DNA of 64,000 nucleotides from Volutella citrinella (GCA_034401135.1 JAWZSP010000010.1:434001-498000); one strand, 5' to 3'. Positions 43,099 through 54,901 are shown, numbered from the stretch's first letter. Program-made: numbers and translations. Notes: a model not told the origin generated them from the letters alone.

Positions 43099-44103
43099 TC
43101 CATTTTATTTCTGGAGCCATACAACATACTATCAATCCACGCATAAGGAAATATCCGGCGTGTATGTGAATGCAGCATCTTTCGAATATCACAACCATCT
43201 GATACAGTACTGACTGGATAGTACATGAGAAGAACAGTTCGTGGCTCGAAACAAGCTCTCAGCACTCAACCCGACGTCACTCATTGCTACTTGATGGTGA
43301 ACCGCACGGTGAGAACGATGGAGATAATGCCGCTGAGACTAGTGAGCCAAAGAGCTAAACCCATGCTTCTGGACATATGAAATCCGTGGATGTAACATCT
43401 TGACGACTACGCAGTGGGTAAGGCGATTTGGCTGACACTCGCGGCTAGTTGACCGGCGCTTTTGGGCCACACCGCATTCAGGGCACAGAACACTCACAAC
43501 ATCAGTCGGGGAAAGCCCATAACAGCCGAATACCTGTCTCGACACTTGATGTAAACTGTAGAGAGTAAAGCCGGCCGTGGATCTCCTGTCTGCAGACGGG
43601 CTCCAGCCTCTCCATCAGATTGAAGGTCCTCGGACCGCCCGCGGATGCCCAGCAACCCTTGGCATATTTCTTTCTTTTCCCCCATGTCCCCTGGTAGACT
43701 AGCGCCGTTGCCTTGCGTGACACCCCGCTATAGTGTGATCGGAGAGTGACTTGGCCACATAAGCGCCGGCGCAGGCCCATATGAATCCCTGCCCCATGCG
43801 CTGTGGGCAAAGCCTCACCTAAAAACCAGGAGGGCCTAGAACGGAACATGGCCATTCACACTCACCTAAATATAAAGTAGGCGAAAAAGACAAACATCCT
43901 CCGCAGAATTGAATACTCTTGCCCTCCCTCTGGAATTGTGTACTCTTCGCACAAACTTCTCGTCTCCTTTCACCGAGTTGCGCAAGCAGTCAAAACTGCT
44001 ACGACCTGTTTTCACTCTCCCCACAGTCGCGGTCTCCCTAAGCAGTCCCCCCTTGAACGTTATTCAGAAATCCTGATATATCCTATGGGAGAACTTTCTG
44101 GAT
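43099..44103. other. Intergenic with unassigned minus-strand readings
   Basis: Overlapping minus readings between 43339 and 43855 (up to 117 codons) include a CPECG motif in one frame and hydrophobic stretches in another. They may be exons of a decayed gene, but I cannot join them into a convincing model. The forkhead gene's promoter lies at the right end. Confidence 0.35.
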
Positions 44104-45125
44104 ATGCCTTGCGATCTGGGTAACGTACCGGAAATGTCAGATGTTAATAACTACGTCTCCCTTGCACGGGAACCTCCTCGCAACAGACTGGATGGACAGC
44201 CTGAGACGGAGGAGCAAGACGAACAAAGCTACCCACAGCTCATCTACCGAGCACTCAGCAGCCAGGATACACATATGACCGTGAAGGAGATTTACGATTG
44301 GTTCACTTCCAATACAAATAAACACAAGAGCGATAATTGGAAGGATAGAATTCGGCAAAGTCTATCCGCCAAAGACGTAAGTAAGCGAGTTGCTGGGAGC
44401 TCTGTCCATCTGAGTTGGAGCTCTGATCATCGCTCTGCCGTTCCCTTATCACCACCACCGTCTGTCTGATCACATATTGATAGAACAAATAGGCATTCCA
44501 GAAAATGAGGCGACGCCCTAAGGAACCGCATGGGTGGACACTCACTGAGAAAGCTCGAAAGAACGGAGTGCAAAGCGCCAAAATAAACAAAACGCCTACA
44601 CGCAAAAGGGTCAAGGGCACCGGTGCATCGATGTCCGCCCAAAAACTCTCTGGTCACAAAGGGGGGCTTGCAGGCGGGTCGCGAAGCTGCAAGCTGGAGT
44701 ACGGGGCCACTACCAGCCCTTCTTCTATACGGCATGGCACTGTTCTTGATGCTCCTCTACCACACGACACTGTCCCTGATGCTCCTCTACCCCATGGTAC
44801 TGTCCCTCGTACTCTCCCTCAGCAAGCGATGTTCAACAGCGAAGCACCCATGCCGCGTCAGCATACATGGTTCGTGAATCAGGAACAAGATTCCTCGAGT
44901 CCCACTTATAATACTTCGCTACATCCAGAGCCGAGTATGGGAGTAAATGACTGTTATACTGCTCATCCCCTCACTGCGGGCGGAGATGGACAGTGGTTGA
45001 TGGGAAATGTTGTACCTGTGATTAGCGTTTTCCGGGGAAGCCCAACCTGCTGGGGATGGAGCGGCTCAGAACCCGTCACGACCTGTGATTTCGGGGATTT
45101 CTGGGCTGCCAGTTATCAGAACTGA
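44104..45125 (+). CDS. Forkhead transcription factor with altered recognition helix
   Basis: Predicted 301-aa protein; exons 44104-44376 and 44493-45125, intron 116 nt. The forkhead domain spans about 40-120: SYPQLIYRALSSQDTHMTVK, EIYDWFTSN, then helix 3 WKDRIRQSLSAK and, after the splice, AFQKMRRRPKEPHGWTLTEKA. The usual helix 3 reads WxNSIRHNLS; here the DNA-contacting Asn and His positions are Asp and Gln, so base recognition is likely altered. The tail is Pro/Ser-rich with short repeats (APLPHGTV-type). The acceptor at 44492 was chosen because the first AG in the intron gives a stop. An alternative last exon near 45085 (other frame, ending KENRIILEHQN) is possible. Confidence 0.75.
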
Positions 45126-46686
45126 AGCCACCCGCTTGGGAGCAAGGATCTCTGGATCTAGTGCTACGGAGACATCTCTACGACGCTCGCTGACACGATC
45201 CCTTCAGTTGACATCATGGAGCTCTTCGGCTGAGTCTGTGTACAGGAAGAGTGGAACGAAATCAACCAATAAGAAGGAGAATCGGATAATACTAGAGCAT
45301 CAGAACAATCTCGGGGATCAGAGTTGTCCATAGGTAGGCCTTGATGTTCGTACTAGTGGCGATAGTAGTGGTGCAGTGGATTTCCACGGGCTGTCTATAG
45401 ATGAAAGTACCAGTAGGCATGTCAATATCATTCCTGAGGCCTGTTGATTGGCGGCGGTGTTTACGTCCTTTGCCCCCTGTGTCATCTCCCTATTGGCATC
45501 ACTCTGTCGTTGAAGGTCGTCCACAATGGCAAGTCGCGAAATGGACTGCTCTACTAAAAAAGCGCCATATCATCACAGTTCTCGATGGAATATTACTTGT
45601 CTATAGTCGAAGCACCAAATTAGATGTCGTGGCGAGTGCGTCGAAGGCGGATTCAGGCGTTCGTACCCCGACTTAGCAAGTGGCCTAGAAAACTAGTTAG
45701 TGAAAATGGGCACAAACTAGTCCTTGGAACGCCATAGCCTTGTGAGTGCGGCCAAAGTGTTGACCATAGACCGTCGTTGCCCGTCACCAAAAACTGCCGT
45801 GAAAGTCAGCGAAAGTCCGTTAGAAGTCCAAAAACTCTTTTGGGCAATTTGGGAAGCCTTCATACTGCTGGCCTAGGACTATTGGAGAAGCAGGCAATCA
45901 GGTCGGCTAAATGGCTTTGAGCGAACTTGACTTCTGTAGCGACAAGACTTCGGAGCGCTGTCATTGACAATTGCATCTTCTTATAGCTCAGCATTTTATT
46001 CTCATCTGACTAAATGATATGATTAAGACTGGTTGTATTATCCTTGATGGCTTTGCCATAGGCGCGGAGCTTCAACGACCAGCTGATCGGTGACCTGGAG
46101 TCCTTTATTATAAGCCGATCTTCTAGCAAGCTGGACATATGCGCTTGAGCTACATGTGCAACTGTCACGCCACTAAACGAATACTTGCCCGTTAGGGCAA
46201 CGTCCGATAGCGCCGGTCATTTGGGGCCCTGTTAGTGATGGGTGGCTGACACAAGCGCGATCCAACCCCGGAGAGAATAAGCTGCATCCGCGTATGCATG
46301 CCAATCTCAAATCTGATCCATTGTCTCTTGCTAACGGAGGGCATGGTTCGAGCTGCGGTACTGGGGCCGAAGCCGATATGGAAGTGTACAGAGGCAAAAA
46401 TGAGGACTTTGGCACGCTTAGGGACACCGCACATCTTCGTGCCACGATCATCATGGATGCTGGCTAGCTGGTGCGGCGGAGGAGGCAGAGGGGGTTTGCT
46501 ATACATGCTCCCGCCCAGTGCACTATTGTTTACTTAATGCCCATTTCGACCATTGTATCATAACGCCAAGCATAGGCGATCATCCTTTATAACGCAGTAT
46601 GTTTCTGTCGCCCTCGTTGCTCAAAAGTTTCTATTAATATTCGTCATGCCTGCAAAGACGATAGACGGACACCTTACGCCCTTGCC
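45126..46686. other. Gene-poor interval with a dispersed repeat copy
   Basis: Holds repeat copy A (45310-45455). A 79- to 104-codon reading on each strand near 46192-46537 has no features. Nothing else supported. Confidence 0.45.
45310..45455. repeat. Dispersed repeat, copy A
   Basis: Starts CTCGGGGATCAGAGTTGTC and matches 63428-63599 over the whole length with small gaps. Shared blocks include AGGTAxGCC, TGGCGATAGT, GGTGC, ACCAGTAGGC and CTGAGGCCTGT. Many differences are C/T or G/A. The two copies are about 18 kb apart in the same orientation. Confidence 0.7.
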
Positions 46687-47574
46687 ATGGTGCCCCCAAC
46701 GCCCTTTACGCTTCATCTCGATATGCCAGCAAATAATGACCGGGCTGATCTTCAGCTTCAAGATCGGATTCAGGGCTGTCACGTCCGCTGTTTTGTTTGC
46801 GAGAACAGCTATGAATGTATGCCCGTCGACTACTGGCCGAAGTCGAAGGTCAAATGCGAAAAAGATGGTTGCACGTGGACCTCCACAAGAACAAGAGATA
46901 TGATTCGTCACTATGTCGCCAAGCACAAACAAGGCAACCAAGGCGGCTGTCAATATCAAGAGACAAGAAAAGACAGAGGGAAGCATCGATTGCCTATCAG
47001 CAACACATCGATTCCATGCATCTATGCAGAATGCAAGTATTCGGCTGGTGATTCCCAAGAGCTCAGCCAGCACGTTATAAAACATATGAAAAGGTGCACA
47101 AAATGCGGAAAGGTTTTCAGAAGCTCTCGAGCTTGTGGGGCACATTGGAGCCATTGTAATAAGACCCCGGCACGTGAGATCGTTTTGGTTCAACCGCCGA
47201 TCACTTGGCGAACCTACCTTCTTCATTGTCCTCGGTTGGCTCACAGCGGTCTCTTTTGGCTATTGGGGCTCGATAGACGGGGCGGCGTCATATGGCTGAA
47301 CTCACTAGAGGCACTGTCTTATATTGCCATTTGTGAAGGCCCTGTATGCGGGGATCTTGTTTACACCTGGGAGCTGTGGAACGATGGAGCTTACGTCGGT
47401 GCTCTGAAGCTTGCTGACAAAGAAGGCGTTCAGACTGCATTCCTTACACCAGGACTTCGTTCCATCTGGGATGCGGCACAGGAAAGTGAGCCGACTGAGG
47501 ACATGGGGCTACCAGAATCATGTAGAGAAGTTTTACGCATAGCCTTTTGCGAGAGGTCGGGGAAGACTTGCTAA
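46687..47574 (+). CDS. C2H2-type zinc-finger protein, single exon
   Basis: Predicted 295-aa protein. Three zinc-finger-like modules lie in the N-terminal half: C57-C62-H75-H80 (CEKDGCTWTS...HYVAKH), C111-C116-H129-H133 (CIYAECKYSAG...HVIKH) and C137-C140-H153-C157 (CTKCGKVFRSS...HWSHC, with Cys as the last ligand). An upstream Cys cluster (CHVRCFVCEN) may bind a further metal. The C-terminal half (TYLLHCPRLAHSGLFWLLGL, VYTWELWNDGAYVGALKLAD) is not recognised. Likely a nucleic-acid-binding protein. Start at 46687 has a good context (gccATGG). Clear of neighbours on both sides. Confidence 0.72.
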   Translation: MVPPTPFTLHLDMPANNDRADLQLQDRIQGCHVRCFVCENSYECMPVDYWPKSKVKCEKDGCTWTSTRTRDMIRHYVAKHKQGNQGGCQYQETRKDRGKHRLPISNTSIPCIYAECKYSAGDSQELSQHVIKHMKRCTKCGKVFRSSRACGAHWSHCNKTPAREIVLVQPPITWRTYLLHCPRLAHSGLFWLLGLDRRGGVIWLNSLEALSYIAICEGPVCGDLVYTWELWNDGAYVGALKLADKEGVQTAFLTPGLRSIWDAAQESEPTEDMGLPESCREVLRIAFCERSGKTC

Positions 47575-49771
47575 ATGTATTGGCAAACTCAATCCCCTGG
47601 AATGTTCAAACATACTAATGTTCCATCTGGGGTGGTAACACGAAGGGCGGTTGAACCGTCAGGGGATAGATCTACAACAGGCCGGCATACGCAGGGCTCG
47701 GTTTAGCCTCGCCTTGGGCGGACGAAAGAAGAGTCAGTCCTCTTGAGATGAGGAACCAGTCGGATCTCTTTCATCGTAAATATTTTCGAACAGCAATATA
47801 GTATTAACAAATAGCTAAGCTGAAACTTGTCTTCACAAACTGCCAGAAGTTGCCCCTGCGGCTTGGGACCTTTCCAGTTTCCCACCAACGCTCGTCCAGG
47901 GAATTCGATGCTCGGCTATACAGTGATCTCTGAGTACAGGAGGGAAGAATATGACGTAACTGCTAGCGGGACACAGGACGCTCCGACTCCACCATGTCCA
48001 TCGTCCCTGGTCGTTGGTGTTGTGGGCCGCGATGCTGCTCGGGGCCTTGTGGAGCTGGGTCATCGGGCTATGCAGCAAACCCCACTCAAACGGTGGCTCC
48101 CAAGCATTGCCATCACCAACCCGGGCTCTTGATGGAAGGGGCTGATTCCTTGGTCTTCTAGCACCGTCGGGTGCGATTCACTACATTGTAAATCAATCTG
48201 TGGCGATGGAGGAAGTACACAAACTCGGACCCAACCTTGGTGAGTCTGTGTCTGTCAAGGTCAGTGATCCCCCACAACACATCTATGTCAATTACGGGTG
48301 GGAAAGACGTACCTCCCTCGCCTTTAGAAGCCCCGGATACCCAGGCACTTCATCCCGTTAAAAGCGCAGAAATGGCTCCCGTCGAGTTGTTTGTTGCTCG
48401 GATCCCAGGGCTCAGCAACCGTGAGATGATAGATGTGCAGACACTATGATGGTAGCGTGGTGTTTAGGTGGCCTCCCAAGTCGCTGCTGTTGCCCGCTGC
48501 ACGGTGAACACAACGACGAGGCACACCTGCAGGCGCGCTCCTCCCTCTTCCAGCTCAAAACGCCAGGCTCCCAACCCTGGATGCTTTGTTTCAACCACTC
48601 TAGACTCCGAATGATTGTTCTGCTTCATTATTGTGATGCAGTCCGTGGGTGTCCTACACTATCGACTGACTAAAGCAGTGCGCCATTCAGCTGGGTTCGG
48701 CCAGAGACACTCTAGAATTCACATGCCACTGCTGATGCCCTTTCCCTATTTAAACTAACTAGTAACTCACTTCATTGATGGCCCCGAGTAACGATAACAG
48801 AGCGGAAATTGCCTAGATTGCAAAGACGCAGGAGTCGCAGTGGAGTTACTTTTTACCCTTCTCACCAGATTTTTATCCTGTCCAAGTGCGAAATAGATGT
48901 ATTGAATGAATGACCTGCAGCTAGACTTGCGTGACATTCTCTTTCGTTATTGACATGTGGACATCGGGCATGCACTAGAACTACATCATTGAGCCTAGCT
49001 GGTCGAATGAGATAATACTTCGTTACAGAGGATCAACCCCGTCTTGTTGCTGAGCATTATGCGAACCCTCCTGTTCTCGCTTATATCAAAATGACTTGCG
49101 TAGTCTATTTACCTTGCTTTCTATCCTCGCATTAGTCTTGCCTCCTGCAGACGCTCCCATTTATGCCGCTGAATATATCGTTTGCGGAACGTTCCCGGAG
49201 ATATTCCATAGACGAAACCGCGCTCGGCAAGATCTCAGGCAAGGTCCCTCGACGTGCCAATACATACAGCAAAAGTAATCTGCGCATGTCGGTCGTACGC
49301 CTAGGCAAAGAAAGGGACCAAGGTGATGTTCGAGAAGCTGAAATCGGCACCGCGAATACCACACCGCCCGTCTTGACGAAACATCACCGTGCCCGCTAGT
49401 TCCGCGTAGCGGTATTCTGTCACGACGGACGGGGTTTTCCCCCGCCACTGAAAGGGATCTGAGGGATAGTAATTGGCCATCCAAAAAATGACGAGTCCGG
49501 AAGTGGCCTATGGACGTTAGTATCTGCCTCGACGCCGCGCTAATATGAACAGCGGCTATTATCAGCCTTTCATGACCAACTAGTCTCCAAGCAACATCTC
49601 GCGCCGGTCTTCAAGTAGCGGGCCGCATCTATCCGGAGACTGCATCCGGGGCGACCACTCAGGAATTTCATTCAGTACTTATTTAGCCCTGAGGCTGACA
49701 CTTCGATTACTGGGTTCATTCCAAGACCAAGGCCGATCCTCCTACTTTGAGCCAACCTTCAATCCAACACC
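47575..49771. other. Long gene-poor interval
   Basis: About 2.2 kb. Readings of 60-107 codons overlap on both strands; none has a domain, and several lack an ATG. The promoter of the terpene-synthase gene should be at 49.6-49.77 kb. Confidence 0.45.
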
Positions 49772-50923
49772 ATGGCTGACGAAACTGCAAACAACAAACA
49801 CAAAGCCAGTGTCAATACTTCCGAAGACAAATGGTTCTTTCCAGACGAGTTGAGAAACGGTTTAGATTCGGCTGGCCTCTCAGGCAAAATTATCGACGAG
49901 ACACTTGCCTGCGCCTGGGAGTATTCCAGGAGCGTCATACCTGAGTTCACCGATTGGGATAGATACTTGGCGTTCAACCGAACTATTATCATTGCCATCA
50001 TCGCTGAGTTTCGTGGCGATTTGATCCCAGACGATTATAGCAAACATATCATTGGATATAATTTGGAGGAGCTTCTTAGCACTCTGTTTGGCGGAATGTC
50101 AATACAGGAGGATATGTCTCGCGAGTTTAGGACTTTCCTACTTATGTCTGCAGAGAAATCTAGCAAGAGGCTAGATTCTGAACTCTTCATTTGCTATCTG
50201 AACGCTCTTACAAAGTCTCCGCAGTACTGGTTCCGGCTCCGCGATTGTGACGCCCTAGCTCGGTATACAATTGCCAGCGCACTGGCATGCAATGGTTTCA
50301 ATGACTTCTATTTCAGTGAGGACCAGTGGCAGATCATCGCGGAGCTAGGTAACACACTTTATGACGCAGTTGCTTTTTATAAGCACCGTGCTGAGGGTGA
50401 AACTAACAGTACTTTTGGATACATTGGCGATGAGATGCGGATTGAGAGCTACGAACTGTACCGACAGGTTCTCTGGGAGCTAGATGCTGCATGGGCCCGT
50501 CACCCGGCAAAGCGCTGCGTCCTCAATTTTATCCGACTCTTTGGAGGCCCTATCCATATGATGACGAGAAGGTATCGATTTGTCGAGGACGGTTTGATGA
50601 TCGGGAGACCGGAGACTGAGAAAGTAGTGGAGTTGACCCGCAACAACTTTAAACTCTGGAATAGGGTGGAAGGGGTCGCCAAAGACGGACGCAACACCGA
50701 CATGATTACGCAATCCGAGGAGCTCATGATCCCTGGTTTCTGCGACCTTCTGAGAAGTAGTGCTAAGAAGCACTGTCACCTTTGCTCCGACGCAGCTCAT
50801 AATGGTCCTGAAGCTGGGCAGTTTGGGGGCGTGCGATTGTGTAAGAAGTGTAAGAAAGCATGGAGGTCATATATGCGATCCTTTCCTGTACGACTTGCGG
50901 CCGCTTTCCCGGAAATCAAATGA
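49772..50923 (+). CDS. BcABA3-type sesquiterpene synthase
   Basis: Predicted 383-aa single-exon enzyme. It matches the fungal family typified by Botrytis cinerea BcABA3, which makes alpha-ionylideneethane from farnesyl diphosphate in abscisic-acid biosynthesis and lacks the classic DDxxD and NSE motifs. Family landmarks: AWEYSRSVIPEFTDWDRYLA (about 48-67), FRLRDCDALARYTIASALAC (154-173), ELGNTLYDAVAFYKHRAEGE (191-210) then TNSTF, FGGPIHMMTRRYRFVEDGL (257-275) and a tail with Cys335, 338, 357 and 360 spaced like a zinc ribbon. No premature stop. A convergent P450 gene lies 430 bp away, a likely pathway partner. The product cannot be predicted; making abscisic acid needs further genes not seen here. 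Confidence 0.82.
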   Translation: MADETANNKHKASVNTSEDKWFFPDELRNGLDSAGLSGKIIDETLACAWEYSRSVIPEFTDWDRYLAFNRTIIIAIIAEFRGDLIPDDYSKHIIGYNLEELLSTLFGGMSIQEDMSREFRTFLLMSAEKSSKRLDSELFICYLNALTKSPQYWFRLRDCDALARYTIASALACNGFNDFYFSEDQWQIIAELGNTLYDAVAFYKHRAEGETNSTFGYIGDEMRIESYELYRQVLWELDAAWARHPAKRCVLNFIRLFGGPIHMMTRRYRFVEDGLMIGRPETEKVVELTRNNFKLWNRVEGVAKDGRNTDMITQSEELMIPGFCDLLRSSAKKHCHLCSDAAHNGPEAGQFGGVRLCKKCKKAWRSYMRSFPVRLAAAFPEIK

Positions 50924-51355
50924 GCTTGATTCGTTTTATTTCTATATATCAGAATTGAATTATCGAGAATGGAAGATAGTCAAGAAGCCCGTGCAACACA
51001 CATCCTGATATATACACAATAGAAACCACAGCAAATTTCACAGTAGATGTCATACCCAACATCTCAAGAATTATCAAGAATAAGAGATGTTGTTTGGTAT
51101 TGGTGTAATAATGCGTATTGAGCCAATCAAGGTGAACTGGCAAGTTTCGGTAAGAGTCATCATCACAGGTGTGCAGCCCGGATAACACAGTTGCTGTTTA
51201 CTATTACGTTTGTATCTGCCTGGCTGTTGTAGTTTCCTGTATGCACCCTAAGGGGCTAAATATCGCCAGAGCTGGACTTATCACAAGAAACACATTGGTG
51301 CAGTGACTTATTAAGGATACGGCCTAAGACTGCCTTCCCAAGATCAGGATTGTTT
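50924..51355. other. Convergent 3' region between terpene genes
   Basis: Holds the 3' ends of the terpene synthase and the P450 (stop at 51356). No further gene. Confidence 0.6.
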
Positions 51356-53161
51356 TTATTCATATTTCCTCTCCTTTATGTAAACAGGCCACGAGTGTAC
51401 CAGAGCTGTGAAGTTGGCTTGGTATTGCCACTCGTTCTTAGGGTCGACCTGACGAATATCGTAGTCACGTACTAATGTGGTCGCCATTTTAGAGATTTGC
51501 ATCAACGCAAAGTGACGGCCTGGACATGTCATATATCCAGCGGAGAACTACGATATTCAGCTCTTATTCAAGGTCCGACGTCTTAATCACTTACCACTAG
51601 CCAGTTCTTGTCTAGCGCTTTCGTATCCCCGGACATCCAACGTTCTGGGTTCCATTTCTGGGCGTCGTCTCCCCAGATCTCCTTGGATGAATGCACCGCA
51701 CTATACAAAGTCAGTCCACCAAGAAGTTGAATTTTCATTCCGTGTACTAACTGTGAAGAAATGCTTAAAATCGTGCCCTGCAGAAAATGCCGACCCGCGA
51801 TGGTAATTCCGCCTTCTGGTGCTACGCGAGGCAGCCCCATTGTCGTGGGACTAAACATGCGCAACGCCTCCTTGATACAAGCTTGTAGGTAGGGCAATTT
51901 CTCGGCGTCGCGAAATGAAACAACGCGTTCGAGGCATGAGCCTCCAGCTTTCGCGGCGTCGATCTCGTTGCGAACTCTTAGCCACGCTTCGGGGTGTTGG
52001 ATCAGGTGATACACAAAACTTTGTATTGCGGCTATTGGCCTGGATCAGTACAGGACAAGGAAAAGGGCTGTCAGTAGCGCTGTTAGCGGGAGATACGCAC
52101 AGGAAACTGGCTCTGCCCCTGCTCCAACATTGACATTAGCCTGCGCCTCGATCTCTCGAAGGCTAAGGTTGTCTGATTTCTCCCGAGCCCTTAGCCAGTG
52201 CCCGAGCATATCGCAATGAGGATCAGTATTGTTTATCCGTTTCTTCATGGCAGCTGACGTAGTGCCATAGAGCTGACCCATGGGTAGAAACATGATCCAA
52301 CTGTTAAGAGGATTAACAAGGATACGCAAGGGGACTATAAAGAAACCCGCGACAGCCGCGAATCTGCTCAACGCTACGTTGTTGCTCAGTGTCCCACCTA
52401 TATCCCGCCCCTGAAGAAGTTAGCACGATCACCTCATGTGAACCACTTCGAGAAGGACTTGGGCTGAACGGGTAAAAAGATGGGTGGACACAGTTTGGGT
52501 ATGACTTACTGCCTCAATAAACCCGAATGGCTCGGAGAAGAAGGCAGAGCCTATATTGTCAAATGTTGTGTACGTTATGTATTTGTCCAAATCCATCGGC
52601 ACTTGGTCTTTGGCGTGCACTTTCACCCAACGCAGCAGGCCCTTAATATTGTTGTCAATTTCTGGCTCCCATTTGAGAACTTGTGACAAAGAATAGCCTG
52701 GGGTAAAGTGCCTCGAAAGAGCCTTTTTCTTCCCCGGCTCTGTTGTCGACATGGGGTTCTGGAATCGAAAGTCGGGTACCGCTGTTACGCGATACCAGCC
52801 ACCCTATGTGGATAGTTAGTGGCTGTCAAGGACAGCAGTACCATCCAACTTAACTGACCTTGTGTAGATTGGCACGGAGAAGAAGCGTGGATCCATCTGG
52901 ATGACAGACACTAACCTCGCCAGGGGCAATGCGCACAAACGGGCCGTGTTTCTCATGAAGAGCCTTGAGACGCAAGTTTTGTTTTCCTTCTAGAATAATC
53001 CAGACGTGCCAGAGCCGAGTGATAGACGCCCAGAAAGGCCCCGGAATGTCGGACAAATCGGAAAACAAACGACGTCGTAGAGTGATGGCAACAAGACATA
53101 GCGTGAATCCAAGGAAAAGGGCGGTCCAAGAGGCCAACACTTCCCAACCGATTGGGTTCAT
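51356..53161 (-). CDS. Cytochrome P450, pisatin-demethylase-like clan
   Basis: Predicted 494-aa monooxygenase. Minus-strand exons are 53161-52859, 52803-52510, 52410-52101, 52031-51752, 51700-51595 and 51547-51356 (495 codons). An N-terminal hydrophobic anchor is followed by LSDIPGPFWAS, usual for microsomal P450s. Later come KEALR (ExxR, about 357-360), NPERW (414-417) and the heme loop FSAGYMTCPG with the ligand Cys439. The I-helix reads GAGAEPVSS (about 295-303): the acid is Glu and the Thr usually next to it is Pro, which could change proton delivery. Overall sequence (GKGxxLQN-like N-terminal region, heme-flank HFALMQISK) suggests the fungal pisatin-demethylase / benzoate-hydroxylase-like P450s. 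Likely decorates the product of the convergent terpene synthase. Confidence 0.87.
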
Positions 53162-54044
53162 ATCTAGAGAAAGATTGGAGGAAGGCGTGAAACAAGAGGA
53201 AGCGGAGCGAATACGGACCGGATTTCTCAGTAACCAAGCTCAGGAGTTAAGTAGCAGCCAGAAAAGATATGGCACTAGCGAAGAAACCGAGGGAGCAGCT
53301 GCTGAAGGAATCCCGAGTAAAGATTTATACGGCGACATCCCGGCTGTTCTTGCCCTCCGCAACCACGGACATCCTGTACAGTACTGAGCTTAATCACTCT
53401 CGGCTGGTCTATAACTGACAACAGTGAACGGTTTCTGCCCTCTTCAAAAACCTCGCTTTAAGCACAATGACAAAAAAGCCGGCAAGGGTGTTAGTGGACA
53501 TAGTGGCCCAGTTGGAAAATGGACGCAGACTTGGGTGGACCAAATTGGACGGCAAAAGTGGTCTCAATACATGTGATAGAATTCCAAAGAAAAATATCCT
53601 GGCCTGACTTGTATCCGAGGCAGTCCGCTGACAACGGGTGGCAGACGGTGGCCGGGGAGCGTAAAGGAACCTGAAAGGTCCCAAAGCAGGCCTACCAGTG
53701 CGCCGACGAGACTGAGAGAGAGTGCGAGGAGAGGCAGATACGGGTTGGTCCTGACATAGACATGAGTGGAAACTGCCTTCAGATAATCGAAGCAAGACCA
53801 CTTTGTACGCGCGTATAACCCCTGTGCAGAGTTCTTCTCGTAGAAACCTCGTGAACCATAGAAATCGACCAGCTAAGAGCCCTAGACCTAACAGAATGAA
53901 ATATAGAGAGCAAAACCTACCTAAAAACGCGGCCGTTTGAAGCTTACTTTTTGCAGTATATTGTAGATTATAAAATCTACCAGGGTGCGATATATATTTA
54001 AAACCCCTGAGGATACTTTATGGCTAAATCAAAATCGAATCATT
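53162..54044. other. Intergenic, no supported gene
   Basis: A 130-codon minus reading (53409-53801) has hydrophobic patches but no family signature. AT-rich sequence at 53960-54010 precedes the next ORF. Confidence 0.4.
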
Positions 54045-54833
54045 ATGTCTGGATATAGTGAAGATTTACTTGAATGGCAGGCGCGACTCGATGATGTTCT
54101 CGAAAAAAGATGAGGAGACGCCGAAAGCTGGGAAGAACACCTCTCATTTAATTGGCAGTTTATCTCAAGCTTCAACACTGGTCGTCATCTACCCGCACCA
54201 TACTATCGATATACGGAGCATGTCCTTGACGCTGCTCGATTGCATAAAAACAAGACCTTATTAAAGCTAAATAAAGCTGGCATCCTACTAATAAGCTACT
54301 CTTTTGCGAGAGTCAGGACGTATCAAGCTGAACAATGGTCCATGGATCTTACGAAAGGCGAGACGTATTCTAAAGTATGGTATATGGATAGACGACTTCC
54401 ATATGTAGAATTCCTCTTTAAGCACGAGGGGAAACCATCAAAATTCCTTTTGAACCAGTTAAAAAGGCACTCAGGCCTCTCTACCCTTGTTTTCAACTCT
54501 GCTACGGGGAAGTGTATAATTGGAAAGGATAATTCATACCATGTCTTGAGCCACTTCAAAGCTTCGAGAAGCCTAAAGCAAATGCACAATCAGCGTTGGG
54601 AGGAAAATGAAGAATTTCCTCCCACGCGTGATCGCGGTGTAACATTAAAACATTACGGCTTAGACGTTAAGCCATTGAAAGGAGAGACGATTTATATCTG
54701 CCACGTCAGTCTGAGAGATTCGAACTCGCTTATAAGCATGACAGATGAAGAATTCTTAGAAAGGTCGAGTACTATTGACATACTAAATGTTATTCGGTCC
54801 CTAATGGACAAGGCTTCTCGTGTCAGAGCTTAG
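54045..54833 (+). pseudogene. Unknown 262-codon ORF broken by one TGA
   Basis: From the ATG at 54045 one frame runs to 54833. It has a single TGA at 54111-54113 after 22 codons and is otherwise open. The downstream part is clearly protein-like: NWQFISSFNTGRHLPAPYY, LISYSFARVRTYQAEQWSMD, GKPSKFLLNQLKRH, ATGKCIIGKDNSYHVLSH and LMDKASRVRA. The TGA could derive from CGA. The family is unknown. It could be a dead gene, or translation might start at a later codon, but no Met lies in the frame until about residue 90. Confidence 0.5.
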
Positions 54834-54901
54834 CACTAATCCACTATTCAGCGATCGCCCTGTGCTCACAATAATGAACACCCTGGCCTTCACCTGGTGC
54901 G

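Noticed and set aside
47827..48132. 101-codon plus ORF
   Set aside because: Starts with TTG, has no ATG near the start, and no domain.
49096..49278. Small secreted protein (hydrophobic N-terminus)
   Set aside because: The reading starts with TTG; the nearby ATG at 49091 is in another frame and stops after 14 codons. The signal-peptide look is not supported.
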